DNA of 64,000 nucleotides from Deltaproteobacteria bacterium (GCA_016235345.1 JACRLG010000007.1:124001-188000); one strand, 5' to 3'; counted from the first letter of the stretch, positions 8,454-17,688 are shown. Notes: generated from the sequence alone by a model not told the origin. Numbers and translations are program-made.

Positions 8454-9398
8454 TCATCCCAAAAGGTATTTTGCCGCCACGAGGAGTATGAAAAAGGCCA
8501 GTATCCATTTTATGACGTTGGCGGGCAGGTACTTTTGCAGGCGCGCCCCGCAGTAGATTCCTCCCAGCCCGCCAATGCCGAACAGGAGCCCCAGGAGCAA
8601 GTCGGGCCGCACCGGAACGTAGGAGGGCGTGAACCATGGAAGCGCGAACTGGTAGAAGATCACCCCGAAAACCGAGGTTATGAAAGTGCCCGAAAGGGCC
8701 GCGCCAGCCACGGTGTAAACGGGAAGTTTGAACACCGCCACGAAAAACGGGGCGATTATGGCCCCTCCGCCTATGCCGTAAATTCCGCCGATTATGCCCA
8801 CGAAGAATGACAGGGCGAAGATGCCCCAGGTGGAGAAGGTGAAGACCTCGCCGTAAAACTCGTAGGAAATGCTCGTTAAGGTGAAGGAAAGGGTTTTTAT
8901 GCCTTCGAGCTTCTGGTCCTTGTCCGCCGAACGCCGTATTTCCGCGAATCGCTCGTTGAATTTGCGCTCGGCCTCTTTCGATTTTTCCCTGCCCTTTTTG
9001 GCGCGGGGAAGCATGTCCCAGGCCATGCGAAGGCCGATGTACAGGAGCACCAGCCCTACGAAAACCTTGAAGGTGGCGAAATCCTTGAAAGGCCCCACCC
9101 GCAGAAAGGCCCCTATCACCACGCCCGGCAGTGTTCCTATAACCACCACCCAGGTGAGGGGCCAGGCCATGCGGCCTTCCTTTATGTAGCGGTAGATTCC
9201 CGAAGGAATGGCCACCACGTTGTAGACAAGGTTGGTGGGGCTCACCGCCGGGGTGTCGAAGTGAAGCACGCTGGCCTGAAAAGGAAGAAGCAGGAAGGCC
9301 CCCGAAACGCCGCCCGTGGACGTGAAAAAGGAAATGACGAAGCTCACCACAGGCGGTACCCAGATAGGGACATCGACGCCGGAAACGGGAAAGTGCAT
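8454..9398 (-). CDS. TauE/SafE-family sulfite/organosulfonate exporter-like permease
   Basis: A 314-residue integral membrane protein. The ATG at 9398 is fixed by AAAGGAGG 5 bases upstream; longer readings have no support. It shows about eight membrane helices in two halves, each with a glycine-rich signature (FFTSTGGVSGAFLLLP near the N-terminus and GIIGGIYGIGGGAIIAPF in the second half), as in the TauE/SafE/TSUP family. A charged cytoplasmic insertion of about 45 residues (RAKKGREKSKEAERKF and following) separates the halves. Family members move sulfite, sulfoacetate, taurine or other organic anions. In a sulfur-metabolising host a sulfur oxyanion is a reasonable but unproven guess. It is a single-gene unit. 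Confidence 0.88.
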   Translation of the reverse strand: MHFPVSGVDVPIWVPPVVSFVISFFTSTGGVSGAFLLLPFQASVLHFDTPAVSPTNLVYNVVAIPSGIYRYIKEGRMAWPLTWVVVIGTLPGVVIGAFLRVGPFKDFATFKVFVGLVLLYIGLRMAWDMLPRAKKGREKSKEAERKFNERFAEIRRSADKDQKLEGIKTLSFTLTSISYEFYGEVFTFSTWGIFALSFFVGIIGGIYGIGGGAIIAPFFVAVFKLPVYTVAGAALSGTFITSVFGVIFYQFALPWFTPSYVPVRPDLLLGLLFGIGGLGGIYCGARLQKYLPANVIKWILAFFILLVAAKYLLG

Positions 9399-9541
9399 GA
9401 AGCCTCCTTTATCATACGCAATCCGGTCAGGCCGCCTGGCATCGGAAATTCCGCAATAGATGTGCCTGACATCGGCATTTCCTATAATAAAGGTGGGGAA
9501 CAAGGGCAATATGCTTTTAAAAGCCGGAAAAGAAAGCCCCT

Positions 9542-11662
9542 TCACGGGCCGGAGATTTTTTCCCTCAGCCTGAAGACCGCGCCAAGTATCCGGAAAAAAA
9601 GCCGACCCAGGGCCAGAAGGCGCGGGTTGTGGGCGACCTCTGCGGCCACGGTCCAGGCCGGGGACTCCTGAATCTGCCGGAACTGAGTGAGGGCCGCCGC
9701 CATCCGATGAGACTCGAAAAGGCTCATTCCCGGAAGGGCCGCGCCAGAAAGGCCGGAAAAGGGCGGGGGATCGTCTTGCAGAGACGCCACCTTTTTGGGG
9801 ATCACGCCAACGGGTCTGCCAGAGCACAGGATGGAGCGGACGCAGCCGGAAAAGGTGAGGGGCGCTCCGGCAAGCTCCTTCCAGGCTGAAAATCGGATCA
9901 TTCCGCCCCGGTATGGGTCAAAATTGTCCCCGATCGAGTAAACGAGCCCCTCCCCCAGGGGGCGCAGAACCCGGCCAGCCTCAGGCCCGCCATCGAGAAG
10001 AAAATGGCCGGTCACGGCGTCGAATCCGGGGTTTTTCTCCAGAAAGCCGGAAAGGGCCGTAAGAAAACCCGGTTGAAAGGCTGCGTCATGGCTGGCGAAG
10101 GCCGCGAAATCGGGTTCATGGGCAGCCAGGGCCGAACGGATTTCCGCAGAGTTGTCCTTTTTCAGATGAAGAACGAGGGGGGGAGGGCCGTCCCCGAATC
10201 CGGCTTTATCTTCGGTTGCCGGGCCTTCCCCGCCCGATACCACCAGGGCCAGATTGGGTCGAAAGCGCCCATCGGGCGAATTTTTCCCGGCCGCGCCCGT
10301 AATGGGCTTTTTTGGCCCAATATGGCCCACGCGCTCAAGGTGGGCCATATTGACCCTTTCCTGGACCTTCCGGCTCTCGTTGAAGACGCCTTCCGCGATC
10401 TGCGCCGTCCTTTCCGGCGAGCGGCTTACGGCCCTTTCAGTGGCCCGGGCAAGGCTTTCCGGGTCGGGCCGGAAAAGGATGTCCGAATGAAATTTTTCGG
10501 GAACCAGCTCCGGGATTCCGCCGGTGTTGGAGGCAAGAAGGCCACAGCCGCAGAACTGGGCCTCCATTACGCAGTTGGGGTGGTTGTCGGCCCTGTACGG
10601 GCAGATCACGAGGCATTCCGGGCCGAGCCGGGAAAGAAGCGCCACGGCGGCCTTCCGGGAAAGGTCCTGCCGGGTAATCTTCACCCTTCGCCCGATTTCC
10701 GCAAGCGCCCGGTTTTCGAAGGACATGTGGGGGTCGGCCTTGCCCAGAATGATGATTTCGCCGATTTTTTCAAGAATTTCCGGGGGCAGAAGAAGGAGGG
10801 CTATGGCGAAGATGTCGAAGCCCTTCATGCGGTCGGTGCGACCGTAAAAAACCAGGGTGGAAAAGGGCCTTGTCGAAAAATCCGGCGGGTTTCCGGGCAG
10901 GGTGAAGGGATAGCGCAGTATCCGGCTTTTTTCTGGCGCGATTCTGCAGCCTTTTTTCGCGTACAGATCCTGCAGGAAACGGGTGGGGAAGATCACCCGG
11001 TCGGCCCGCTCCAGGGCGGTTTTTTCAAGGGCCATGCGGCGAAGGTGGTCGCAATCGCCCTTAGGAATCCCGGAGGCGTTTTCCACGTAAACCTGGGTTC
11101 CGTGAGCGGTGATTTCGATTTCAAGGGCCTCCGGCAGGATTCCGGCCTCTTTCGCCTGGATTATGCGCGCGCCCACGCCGTCGCAGTCCTGGACCTCCAC
11201 CGTTTCGAGGCCCGGATAAAGGGCCGTGGCCGCCAAAACCAGATAGAGGGCCAGCTCCTCCTGGGGCAGGGCGGTGAAGACGGGCTCCGGCAGAAACACG
11301 GCGGGCGTTATCCAGCGGTGTTTTTGAAGGAATTTGCCCGATGGAAAAAGCCCCGGGTTCCTGTTGTCCCGGCCAAGGTAGGCCACGGCGGGGGCTTCGC
11401 TTCCCAAAAGCCCGCAAAGCTCCGCGCAGTACGTTCCTATTCCTCCCGAATAGCCGAAATCCGCGTGTTCCCGCGTGACAAGAAGCCGCCTTGTCCCGGC
11501 CCCCGGAAGGCCGTGGGAGGAAAGCCAGGCCTCGTAGGAGGACTCGGACGGAAAGGACTCCCGCACGCGGGGAAGCGCCGTGTCGGCCAGGACCGTGGAA
11601 TGAAGGGCCTCCATCCATTTTAAGGGCGGCTTCCCGGCTGGGTCAGCGGAATACGCATCCAT
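9542..11662 (-). CDS. Two-domain glycosyltransferase: GT4 plus degenerate GT-A-like domain
   Basis: A 706-residue cytoplasmic protein ending the six-gene glycan operon. Residues about 60-480 form a GT4-type GT-B fold: the glycine-rich FGYSGGIGTYCAEL loop, FYGRTDRMKGFDIF, and a PNCVMEAQFCGCGLLASNTGG segment where the usual E-x7-E is partly degenerate. After a linker (about 480-510), residues 510-706 look like a shortened GT2 GT-A domain (LVVSGGEG; PDFAAFASHDAAFQPGFL; FSGCVRSILC) with no clear DxD, so probably non-catalytic or substrate-positioning. The ORF begins 20 bases inside the preceding gene; the ribosome site is weak and an internal ATG at about 11614 is an alternative. Acceptor and sugar are unknown. 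Confidence 0.82.
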   Translation of the reverse strand: MDAYSADPAGKPPLKWMEALHSTVLADTALPRVRESFPSESSYEAWLSSHGLPGAGTRRLLVTREHADFGYSGGIGTYCAELCGLLGSEAPAVAYLGRDNRNPGLFPSGKFLQKHRWITPAVFLPEPVFTALPQEELALYLVLAATALYPGLETVEVQDCDGVGARIIQAKEAGILPEALEIEITAHGTQVYVENASGIPKGDCDHLRRMALEKTALERADRVIFPTRFLQDLYAKKGCRIAPEKSRILRYPFTLPGNPPDFSTRPFSTLVFYGRTDRMKGFDIFAIALLLLPPEILEKIGEIIILGKADPHMSFENRALAEIGRRVKITRQDLSRKAAVALLSRLGPECLVICPYRADNHPNCVMEAQFCGCGLLASNTGGIPELVPEKFHSDILFRPDPESLARATERAVSRSPERTAQIAEGVFNESRKVQERVNMAHLERVGHIGPKKPITGAAGKNSPDGRFRPNLALVVSGGEGPATEDKAGFGDGPPPLVLHLKKDNSAEIRSALAAHEPDFAAFASHDAAFQPGFLTALSGFLEKNPGFDAVTGHFLLDGGPEAGRVLRPLGEGLVYSIGDNFDPYRGGMIRFSAWKELAGAPLTFSGCVRSILCSGRPVGVIPKKVASLQDDPPPFSGLSGAALPGMSLFESHRMAAALTQFRQIQESPAWTVAAEVAHNPRLLALGRLFFRILGAVFRLREKISGP

Positions 11663-12569
11663 ATAGATACCCGGCGTAAAGAGATGTTTTGAGCAAAAAA
11701 TAAAGTGCGTTGCGGCCTTTTTTGGGCGATTTCCCGGGGCGTCCCCTTTCCGCGCCCTCCTTTGGCTTAAAGCGGGCTGAAAGCCACGGGTTCCCCTTTA
11801 CGGCAAGCCCGTGGCGGTTCATGAACCGGGCCATTCCCAGCCCCTGATAAAAGGCCCGGCGAAGCATGGAGGCGGGGTTCCAGAAGGAACGGGAAAAAGG
11901 GTGGACCACCGCCACGTCCGGGTCGTAAACCGCAGAAAAACCGGCCCTTGCGGCCCGGAAGGCAAGCTCGCTCTCCTCGGCCCCGTAGGGCGTTTTTCCG
12001 ATGTGCCCCAGTTTTTCGTCAAAAGGCCCGATCTTGTCGAAAACCGCCTGCCTTACGGCGAAATTGGCCCCCACCGGCGATGAAAAGGGCGGATCATAGG
12101 CCCTGATTCCGGCGTTTAAGCCGTGGACAGGTGTGAAGGCCGCCACCGCCGGGGTAAACCAGGAAGGCGCCATGCCCTCGGTCCATTCGGCGCTTATCCT
12201 GCCACCCAAAATATCGGCTTCCGATTCCGAAAAGGCCCGGATCAGGTTTTTCAGCCAGTTTTTGGCGGGGATCACATCATCATCAAGAAAGGCAAGAATG
12301 TCGCCCCGTGCCGCGTTCAGGGCCGCGTTCAAGGCCTTCGACTTGCCGGGGGTTTCGATCCTGATGACTTTCACCGGAAACGCGCAGCCTTTTCCCGCTT
12401 CCTCGGCCTTTTGCGCGGTCCCATCCGATGATGCCGAATCCGCCACGATGACTTCGATGGCGGCCCCTTCCGAAAGGCCCTTAGCCTGTCGGGAAAGGTT
12501 TTCCAGGAGAGCTCCCACTGGCCCTTCCGCGTTTTGAGCGCAGATTATGACCGAGACCCCTGACTTCAC
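11643..12569 (-). CDS. Family 2 glycosyltransferase
   Basis: A 308-residue GT-A enzyme starting at the GTG at 12569, which overlaps the preceding stop as GTGA. A longer open frame upstream is only the shadow of the GT4 gene. Visible motifs are SGVSVIICAQN, VIVADSASSDGT, the metal-binding FLDDDVIPAKNWL and a YGAEESELAFRAARAGF base motif. It adds a sugar from a nucleotide donor to an unknown surface-glycan acceptor. It is translationally coupled to the GT4 upstream and overlaps the two-domain GT downstream. Confidence 0.9.
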   Translation of the reverse strand: MKSGVSVIICAQNAEGPVGALLENLSRQAKGLSEGAAIEVIVADSASSDGTAQKAEEAGKGCAFPVKVIRIETPGKSKALNAALNAARGDILAFLDDDVIPAKNWLKNLIRAFSESEADILGGRISAEWTEGMAPSWFTPAVAAFTPVHGLNAGIRAYDPPFSSPVGANFAVRQAVFDKIGPFDEKLGHIGKTPYGAEESELAFRAARAGFSAVYDPDVAVVHPFSRSFWNPASMLRRAFYQGLGMARFMNRHGLAVKGNPWLSARFKPKEGAERGRPGKSPKKGRNALYFLLKTSLYAGYLYGCVFR

Positions 12570-13723
12570 GGGCAGAGCCTCCGGTAAAGGCCGACGTGGG
12601 CCGTCACCATTGAGGCCGAATCGAAGTGTTTTAACGGGCTTTTCAGGCTCCGGCCCAAAAGGGCCTTCACGATGCCGACGGCCAGGGCCTGGGGGGAGTC
12701 CGGGGGAACCAGCATGAAGGCCCCCGATATGACTTCCGGAATCGAGCCCGCGCATGTCGCCACAACGGGCACGCGGGCCGCGCAGGATTCGGCGCAGGTG
12801 AAGCCGAAGCCCTCGGTGAGGGAGGGCACGCACACCACGTCGCTTGCGGCCAGCAAGGATGGAAGAAGGCCCCTGTCCACGGGCGGGATGATGAAGGCGA
12901 GCCCCGGCGGCAGGGCGTCGGCCAGGGCCTTCACCCGTTTGAAGCCCGCCGGAGGGTCCGGCGAGAGAACCAGCAGTAGCCGGAAATCCGGCAGAGCTTC
13001 CCTCACCAGGGCCGCCGCCTTCACCAGCACGTGGACCCCCTTGGCGTGCCCGGGGCGTCCGAAATAAAGGGCCACCGGCGCGTCGTGCGGGATTTCAAGG
13101 GCCTCCCGAATCCTTCGGCGCGGGATTTTCGGAGGGGCCGAAAAAAGGGACCTGTCAACGCCCGGATAAACCAGCCTAAGGCGCGAAAGGCCGACCCCGC
13201 TTCGGGCGAGGGCCTTGAAGGTGGCGCGGGAGTTGGCCGGGTATGCGTCAAAGGGCAGAGCCAGCACCAGGGCTTCCAGAAAGCGGTAAAGGGACGAAAG
13301 GGCTGGGGAAAAGCCAAGGTCTTTCCAGGAGCGGCCCAGAACCTCGTGAACCAGGATAAGGGCGGGCTTTCTCCGCATCCGGGCCGCGAGCCAGGCTGGC
13401 AGGGCCGCGTTGTAGGTCATGGTGTGGATGACGTCCGCTTCGCGCGCGAGCTTAAGGCACAGTGGCAGGGCGAAAAAGGTGAACCAGTGGCGGTCGCCTT
13501 TTTTGGGGACCCGCACCCGGTGGATTTTGACGCCGTCCCTTTCCTCGTAAACGGGTGTTCCGGCAAGCCTCGCGGTCACTACCTCGCAGGAGTGCCCGGC
13601 TGCAACAAGGCCTGCGGCAAGGTCCCGGAACAGGGTCTCCCCGCCGCCCACGTGGGGGGGGTAGTATTCCAGGATGAAAAGTATCCGCAAGGGGCGGGCG
13701 TATGTGGGGTTTCTTCCTTCCAT
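12566..13723 (-). CDS. Family 4 glycosyltransferase
   Basis: GT-B retaining glycosyltransferase: YYPPHVGGGETLFRDLAAGL near the start, CEVVTARLAG, the second Rossmann core ALYFGRPGHAKGVHVLV, and the E-x7-E motif in SLTEGFGFTCAESCAARVPVV. The ATG at 13723 gives 385 residues. An in-frame TTG at 13771 would add 16 residues and overlap the preceding gene by 20 bases; neither start has a convincing ribosome site. It lies in the murein/glycan operon between two other glycosyltransferases. Confidence 0.88.
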   Translation of the reverse strand: MEGRNPTYARPLRILFILEYYPPHVGGGETLFRDLAAGLVAAGHSCEVVTARLAGTPVYEERDGVKIHRVRVPKKGDRHWFTFFALPLCLKLAREADVIHTMTYNAALPAWLAARMRRKPALILVHEVLGRSWKDLGFSPALSSLYRFLEALVLALPFDAYPANSRATFKALARSGVGLSRLRLVYPGVDRSLFSAPPKIPRRRIREALEIPHDAPVALYFGRPGHAKGVHVLVKAAALVREALPDFRLLLVLSPDPPAGFKRVKALADALPPGLAFIIPPVDRGLLPSLLAASDVVCVPSLTEGFGFTCAESCAARVPVVATCAGSIPEVISGAFMLVPPDSPQALAVGIVKALLGRSLKSPLKHFDSASMVTAHVGLYRRLCP

Positions 13724-13751
13724 TTCGCGGGAAAGATTCCGATTTCCTTCC

Positions 13752-14825
13752 TTATGCCGGTTTTTTTTCAAGGCACGATTTAACCGCCTTCATCACCTTC
13801 AGGGCGAAATCGTCCCACCTGAGGCTTTCGGCCCTTTTCCGGCCCGCCGCTGCAAGGCGTTCGGAAAGGGCGGAATCGCACAGGATCGCGTTGATGGCCC
13901 GCGCCATGTCCAGAGGGTCTCTCGGATCGAAATACATGGCCGCCCCTCCCGTTGTCTCCACAAGGGCCGGTATCCTGGACACTGCCAGCGGCGTCCCTGC
14001 CTGCATGGCCTCCGCCGCAGCCAGCCCGAAGCCCTCGTAAAAGGAGGGAGCCACCGCAAGAGCAGCCCAGGAATAGAGGGCGTGGAGGCATTTCTCGGAA
14101 ACCGTCTTGCGGAAAACCACTCCGGAATTTCCGGGCTTTTCGGCCACCCCCACCATCACCAGGGGGATTTTTACGCCGAAATCCCTTCTTAAAACGGCGT
14201 AGGCGGCAAGGAGGCCATCAGCGTTCTTGTGTGCGGCGGCTGAAGAAATGCACAGGATGAACCCGCCGGGCGGATTCCGTTCGTCTGAAAAAAACGGCAA
14301 GTGCTCCCCGGATTCCGGTGCGACCATCATCCTTTCGGGGGCGACTCCCAGATGCCTCACGGCCTCGGCCCGTGAAAACCGGGACGGGACAACGATTCTT
14401 TCCGCCCGCCTCGCCGAAAGGAGGAAGAGAGCCTTCAAGGCCGTCCGGTGAAGCGCCCCGTAACACGCCGATTCCGCCCAGGGAACGCAGTCGTGAAGAA
14501 TCAGGACCTCTTGGCAGGGGGCGAAAAGGGCCGCCATGTTTCCGGGCGAGATAAGGACCTCTATTTTTTCGCGTTTAACCAGGACTGGCAGGACCGCCTG
14601 CTCGAAAAAGACCCTGGAAACCCGGTTTTCGGGGTTTAGGGGCAAAAAATGCTCGGAAAAATTGCCCGGCAGTTCGAAGGTCCCGGCGTTTCCGCGCCCG
14701 GAAAAAAGCACGAAATCGTGCCCTTTCGCGATCCTTCCCAGCGAGCTGACCAGGCATCTTATGGCGCGTTCTATGCCGCCGCCCTTAAAGGCCGGAAAAA
14801 AGGATGCGTTTAGCCCGATTTTCAT
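13752..14825 (-). CDS. Family 4 glycosyltransferase
   Basis: A 357-residue GT-B enzyme. The N-terminal loop FFPAFKGGGIERAIRCLVSSL and the donor-site motif SFYEGFGLAAAEAMQAGTPLA (E-x7-E) place it in GT4. The middle of the protein carries LILHDCVPW and VVPSRFSRAEA, which occur in mannosyl- and rhamnosyltransferase-like members. It starts 20 bases after the serine hydrolase gene ends. It probably acts on a polyprenyl-linked or lipid-linked surface glycan; donor and acceptor cannot be read from sequence. Confidence 0.9.
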   Translation of the reverse strand: MKIGLNASFFPAFKGGGIERAIRCLVSSLGRIAKGHDFVLFSGRGNAGTFELPGNFSEHFLPLNPENRVSRVFFEQAVLPVLVKREKIEVLISPGNMAALFAPCQEVLILHDCVPWAESACYGALHRTALKALFLLSARRAERIVVPSRFSRAEAVRHLGVAPERMMVAPESGEHLPFFSDERNPPGGFILCISSAAAHKNADGLLAAYAVLRRDFGVKIPLVMVGVAEKPGNSGVVFRKTVSEKCLHALYSWAALAVAPSFYEGFGLAAAEAMQAGTPLAVSRIPALVETTGGAAMYFDPRDPLDMARAINAILCDSALSERLAAAGRKRAESLRWDDFALKVMKAVKSCLEKKPA

Positions 14826-14845
14826 AAATTTCCGAAACCGGCGGA

Positions 14846-15970
14846 TCAGGCCGAAAGGCCCAGTTCCTCCATTATGGAGTCGTGGACCAGGGGCCTGAAC
14901 GCCCTTATTTTTTCATTGGACCGGTCCGGGTGAACCCTATTCGAGAGAAGGACGGCGATGACGTTTTTTTCGATGTCGGCCCAGAAGCTGGTTCCGGTGA
15001 AGCCAAGGTGCCCCACGGTTAGGTCCGAAAAGAATCGCCCGGAACTGGACCCTGGCCGGGTGGGGGTGTCAAAGCCCAGAGTAAAGCCGCCCGGCCCCTC
15101 CTTGCGGGTAAAGAACTCCTCCACGGTGCGCCTTTTGAAAACGGTTTCGCTTTTTCCGTAACAGGCCGATAACATTTCCGCGCACAGCCGCCAGACCTCG
15201 GAAGCGGTGCCGAAAAGGCCGGAATGGGCCGCGACTCCGCCCGTCACCCAGGCGTTGTCGTCGTGGACCTCCCCCACCAGGAGCCGCCCCCGCCAGGGGC
15301 AGGCCTCGGTGGCGGCGAAGGAGCGGCCTTCCAGAATCTGTTCCCGCTTGCGCTTGAACGACGGGATCAGGCCGCTTTCAAGGGGGATGTAAAAAAGGTC
15401 GCTGATTCCCAGGGGCTCGCAGACGGCTTCATTCATGAGGCGGTCCAGGGACAGGCCAGCCGCGCGTTCCAGGACCTCCAGAAGGGCCATGTAGCCCAGA
15501 TCGCTGTAAACCGTGCGGGTTCCGGGCTCGTATTCCAGTGGTTCCTCAACCAGGAGTTTAAGAAGTTTCCTTCTCCTGTGGGCCGCCGGGAGGAACTGGA
15601 GCTTTAAGTACCACTTCCTGTGAGCCGCGAAGCCCGACGCGTGGCCCAAGAGCTGGGCAACGGTGACGCCCGCCTTGTCCGGCCCGAAAACGCCCGGAAG
15701 AAGGTCGGAAAGGGTGGCGGAAAGGTCGAGGCGTCCGTCCTCTACCAGGGTCATTGCGCAGGCCGCCGTGGCCAGGGGCTTGGTGAGGGAGGCCAGGTCA
15801 TAGAAGGTTCCCGTTTCGGCGGCCCCTTTCTCGTAGGGCCGGGCCAGGCCGAAGGCCTTTTGGTACAGGATTTCCCCGCTGGTCCCCACCAGGAGGACCG
15901 CAGACGGGAACACTCCCTTACTTACTGCGTCCTCCATCATGGCCCGTGTTTTCTCCATGCTGATTTTCAA
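14846..15970 (-). CDS. Class-C beta-lactamase-like serine hydrolase
   Basis: A 374-residue penicillin-binding-protein-like hydrolase of the S12 family. The catalytic SxxK is in DLASLTKPLATA (about residue 58), the YxN position is YSDLGY, and the third motif is HLGFTGTS. There is no signal peptide, so it is either cytoplasmic or exported by an unseen route. The start is the TTG at 15970, which overlaps the LD-carboxypeptidase stop as TTGA and has a GGGGGG stretch 5 bases upstream; the ATG at 15958 is the alternative. The much longer open frame to 16690 is the antisense shadow of the carboxypeptidase. Coupling to an LD-carboxypeptidase suggests a role in muropeptide recycling. Confidence 0.88.
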   Translation of the reverse strand: MKISMEKTRAMMEDAVSKGVFPSAVLLVGTSGEILYQKAFGLARPYEKGAAETGTFYDLASLTKPLATAACAMTLVEDGRLDLSATLSDLLPGVFGPDKAGVTVAQLLGHASGFAAHRKWYLKLQFLPAAHRRRKLLKLLVEEPLEYEPGTRTVYSDLGYMALLEVLERAAGLSLDRLMNEAVCEPLGISDLFYIPLESGLIPSFKRKREQILEGRSFAATEACPWRGRLLVGEVHDDNAWVTGGVAAHSGLFGTASEVWRLCAEMLSACYGKSETVFKRRTVEEFFTRKEGPGGFTLGFDTPTRPGSSSGRFFSDLTVGHLGFTGTSFWADIEKNVIAVLLSNRVHPDRSNEKIRAFRPLVHDSIMEELGLSA

Positions 15971-16905
15971 GATGGCCCCCCGGTCTTCTGCCTGACGGTG
16001 GCTGGTGAGCCGTATTCGAGGACTCCCTTTTCTGTGTCGAGGACGGCTGAAATCCCCATGGGAAAGGCCCGGTTTCTCGGTCCGTGGCCGGAGTCGAAGC
16101 CCGCCAGCACGGGGATTCCGTCGCCCTCGAAGGCATCCCTTATCACCGCCATCACCCCGTTTTCCGCGCCGCAGCCGTCGAAGGTGCCCACAGCCACGCC
16201 GGAAAGGCCGTCCAGGGCTCCGGCAAGGCGCATGTGGGTCAGCATCCGGTCCACCCTGTAGGGGGCCTCCCGGCAGTCCTCGATAAAGAGGATGCACCCG
16301 GAAAGCCTGGGGGCGAAGGGGGTTCCGATGAGATGGGTGAGGATGGTGAGGTTGCCGCCGATGACTGCTCCCTCTGCTCGTCCCGGATGGAGAACCAGGG
16401 GCCTGGAGGGCGTTATGGAAAGGGGCGCTTCGGGGCTTAGGGCGCTTCTTATGGCCGAGATTTCGGCTTCCGGGTCGGCGCAGCAGGAAAGGGCGGTGAG
16501 GACCGGGCCATGGAAGGCGGCCACCCCGCAGTTTTGGGCAAGATGCACCAGAATAGCGGTCAGGTCCGAAAAGCCCATGAAAATCTTGGGGGTCGCCCGG
16601 ATCAAATCCGGGTCCAGAAGGGTTAGTATGCGCATGGCCCCGTAGCCGCCGCGTACGCAGAACACGGCCTTGATGGAAGGGTCCTGCCAAAGGTTGAGGA
16701 AAAGCCCGGCCCGCTCGGCGTCGGTTCCGGCAAGGTAGCCGTTTCGCCTGAAAAGTCCCTCCGGGATTTCCACCCGATATCCGAGCCTTTGCAGCACGGC
16801 CAGGCCGCGTTCGTAAAGGCCGGGATCGAAGCAGGACGCGGGGGCGGCGATGCCTATGGCATCTCCGGGAAGAAGGGCTTCGGGTCGGATGATGGGTCGG
16901 TTCAT
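15967..16905 (-). CDS. ldcA: LD-carboxypeptidase (murein tetrapeptide carboxypeptidase), S66
   Basis: A 312-residue cytoplasmic peptidase of the LdcA family that removes the terminal D-Ala from recycled muropeptides. The nucleophile serine is in GFSDLTA (about residue 115), with the preceding RGGYGAMRIL loop of the family. The glutamate lies in LFIEDCREAPYRVDRML and the histidine in FDSGHGPRNRAFPMG, completing the Ser-Glu-His triad. It is the first gene of the operon that continues into the serine hydrolase and four glycosyltransferases. The intergenic region upstream (16906-17157) is AT-rich and probably holds divergent promoters. Confidence 0.93.
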   Translation of the reverse strand: MNRPIIRPEALLPGDAIGIAAPASCFDPGLYERGLAVLQRLGYRVEIPEGLFRRNGYLAGTDAERAGLFLNLWQDPSIKAVFCVRGGYGAMRILTLLDPDLIRATPKIFMGFSDLTAILVHLAQNCGVAAFHGPVLTALSCCADPEAEISAIRSALSPEAPLSITPSRPLVLHPGRAEGAVIGGNLTILTHLIGTPFAPRLSGCILFIEDCREAPYRVDRMLTHMRLAGALDGLSGVAVGTFDGCGAENGVMAVIRDAFEGDGIPVLAGFDSGHGPRNRAFPMGISAVLDTEKGVLEYGSPATVRQKTGGPS

Positions 16906-17056
16906 GGTCTTTGGCGATTCGCTGTCATGTGGAGCGTTTGGGTCAGGCCTGCCGTAATTTACGCTAATTCTTCAGCATAACATGAAAAGCCCGATTTTTC
17001 CATTACAGATGGACGGTTCTTTTCTCTCCGGCTGATTTATGTCCATTAAGGCGAAT

Positions 17057-17085
17057 TTGTCTATGGGCCGTCCGGGTTTTATAGG
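17057..17085 (+). promoter_or_regulatory. Putative promoter of the MauE-like/rhodanese unit
   Basis: TTGTCT at 17057-17062, a 17-base spacer and TATAGG at 17080-17085 in an AT-rich gap between divergent genes. The match is moderate. Confidence 0.35.
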
Positions 17086-17157
17086 AATTATCAATTTGAT
17101 TTATAGCTAATAGCCTTATATGCCTTGCCCGAAAATTACTTGGGAGTTAAACCGAAG

Positions 17158-17661
17158 ATGAAAAACGGTGTGGCGTATGACGGCGCGGCAAGCACGGCTG
17201 AGGAGAACGGAAGCCCTGAGCGGCCCGGTGCGCTTTCGCTTTTTTTCTACCGGGCCTTAAGAATTGCCATAGGCGGGGTCTTTCTCTACGCAGGAAGCGG
17301 AAAAATCCTCGAACTCAAGGCCTTTTCGGTTTCCATCTGCTCCTACGGCCTTTTGCCGGACAGCCTGTGCATTTACGCCGCCGTCTTTTTCTGTCTGGTG
17401 GAAATAGCCGCTGGCGCGGGCCTCATGGCCGACCGCCGGGGCTCCTTGTCCGTCATAACCGGGCTTCTTGCCGTTTTCTCCATCGTCTTGTGGTTCGGAG
17501 TTTTGAACGACCTGAATGTTGACTGCGGGTGCTTTTCCGCAAGCGAACAGGCCGAACACCATGACCTTCGCATGGCCCTTTACCGGGACCTGATGATGAT
17601 GGCCGGGGCCTTTTCCCTTTACGTATGGCGCAGTTTTTACAAGTTGCGCCGCATGATGTGA
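17158..17661 (+). CDS. MauE/DoxX-like integral membrane protein
   Basis: A 167-residue protein from the ATG at 17158; a TTG at 17125 is possible. Four hydrophobic helices follow a charged N-terminal tail, with YRALRIAIGGVFLYAGSGKI in the first helix as in MauE/DoxX proteins. The loop between helices three and four contains VDCGCF, a cysteine pair typical of MauE-like proteins that supply reductant or disulfide to a periplasmic partner. The next gene, 27 bases downstream, is an exported rhodanese, which fits a periplasmic thiol or sulfur-handling pair. The physiological substrate is unknown. Confidence 0.78.
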   Translation: MKNGVAYDGAASTAEENGSPERPGALSLFFYRALRIAIGGVFLYAGSGKILELKAFSVSICSYGLLPDSLCIYAAVFFCLVEIAAGAGLMADRRGSLSVITGLLAVFSIVLWFGVLNDLNVDCGCFSASEQAEHHDLRMALYRDLMMMAGAFSLYVWRSFYKLRRMM

Positions 17662-17688
17662 AAAATCAAACACTTGTAGGGAGGTAAA

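Noticed and set aside
10004-11623. 539-codon open frame on the plus strand
   Set aside because: Antisense to the two-domain glycosyltransferase, with low-complexity Gly/Arg/Lys composition, no ribosome site and no domain.
15971-16690. Long N-terminal extension of the serine hydrolase frame
   Set aside because: It is the antisense-frame shadow of the LD-carboxypeptidase; composition is Arg/Pro/Gly-rich and a coupled TTG start exists at 15970.
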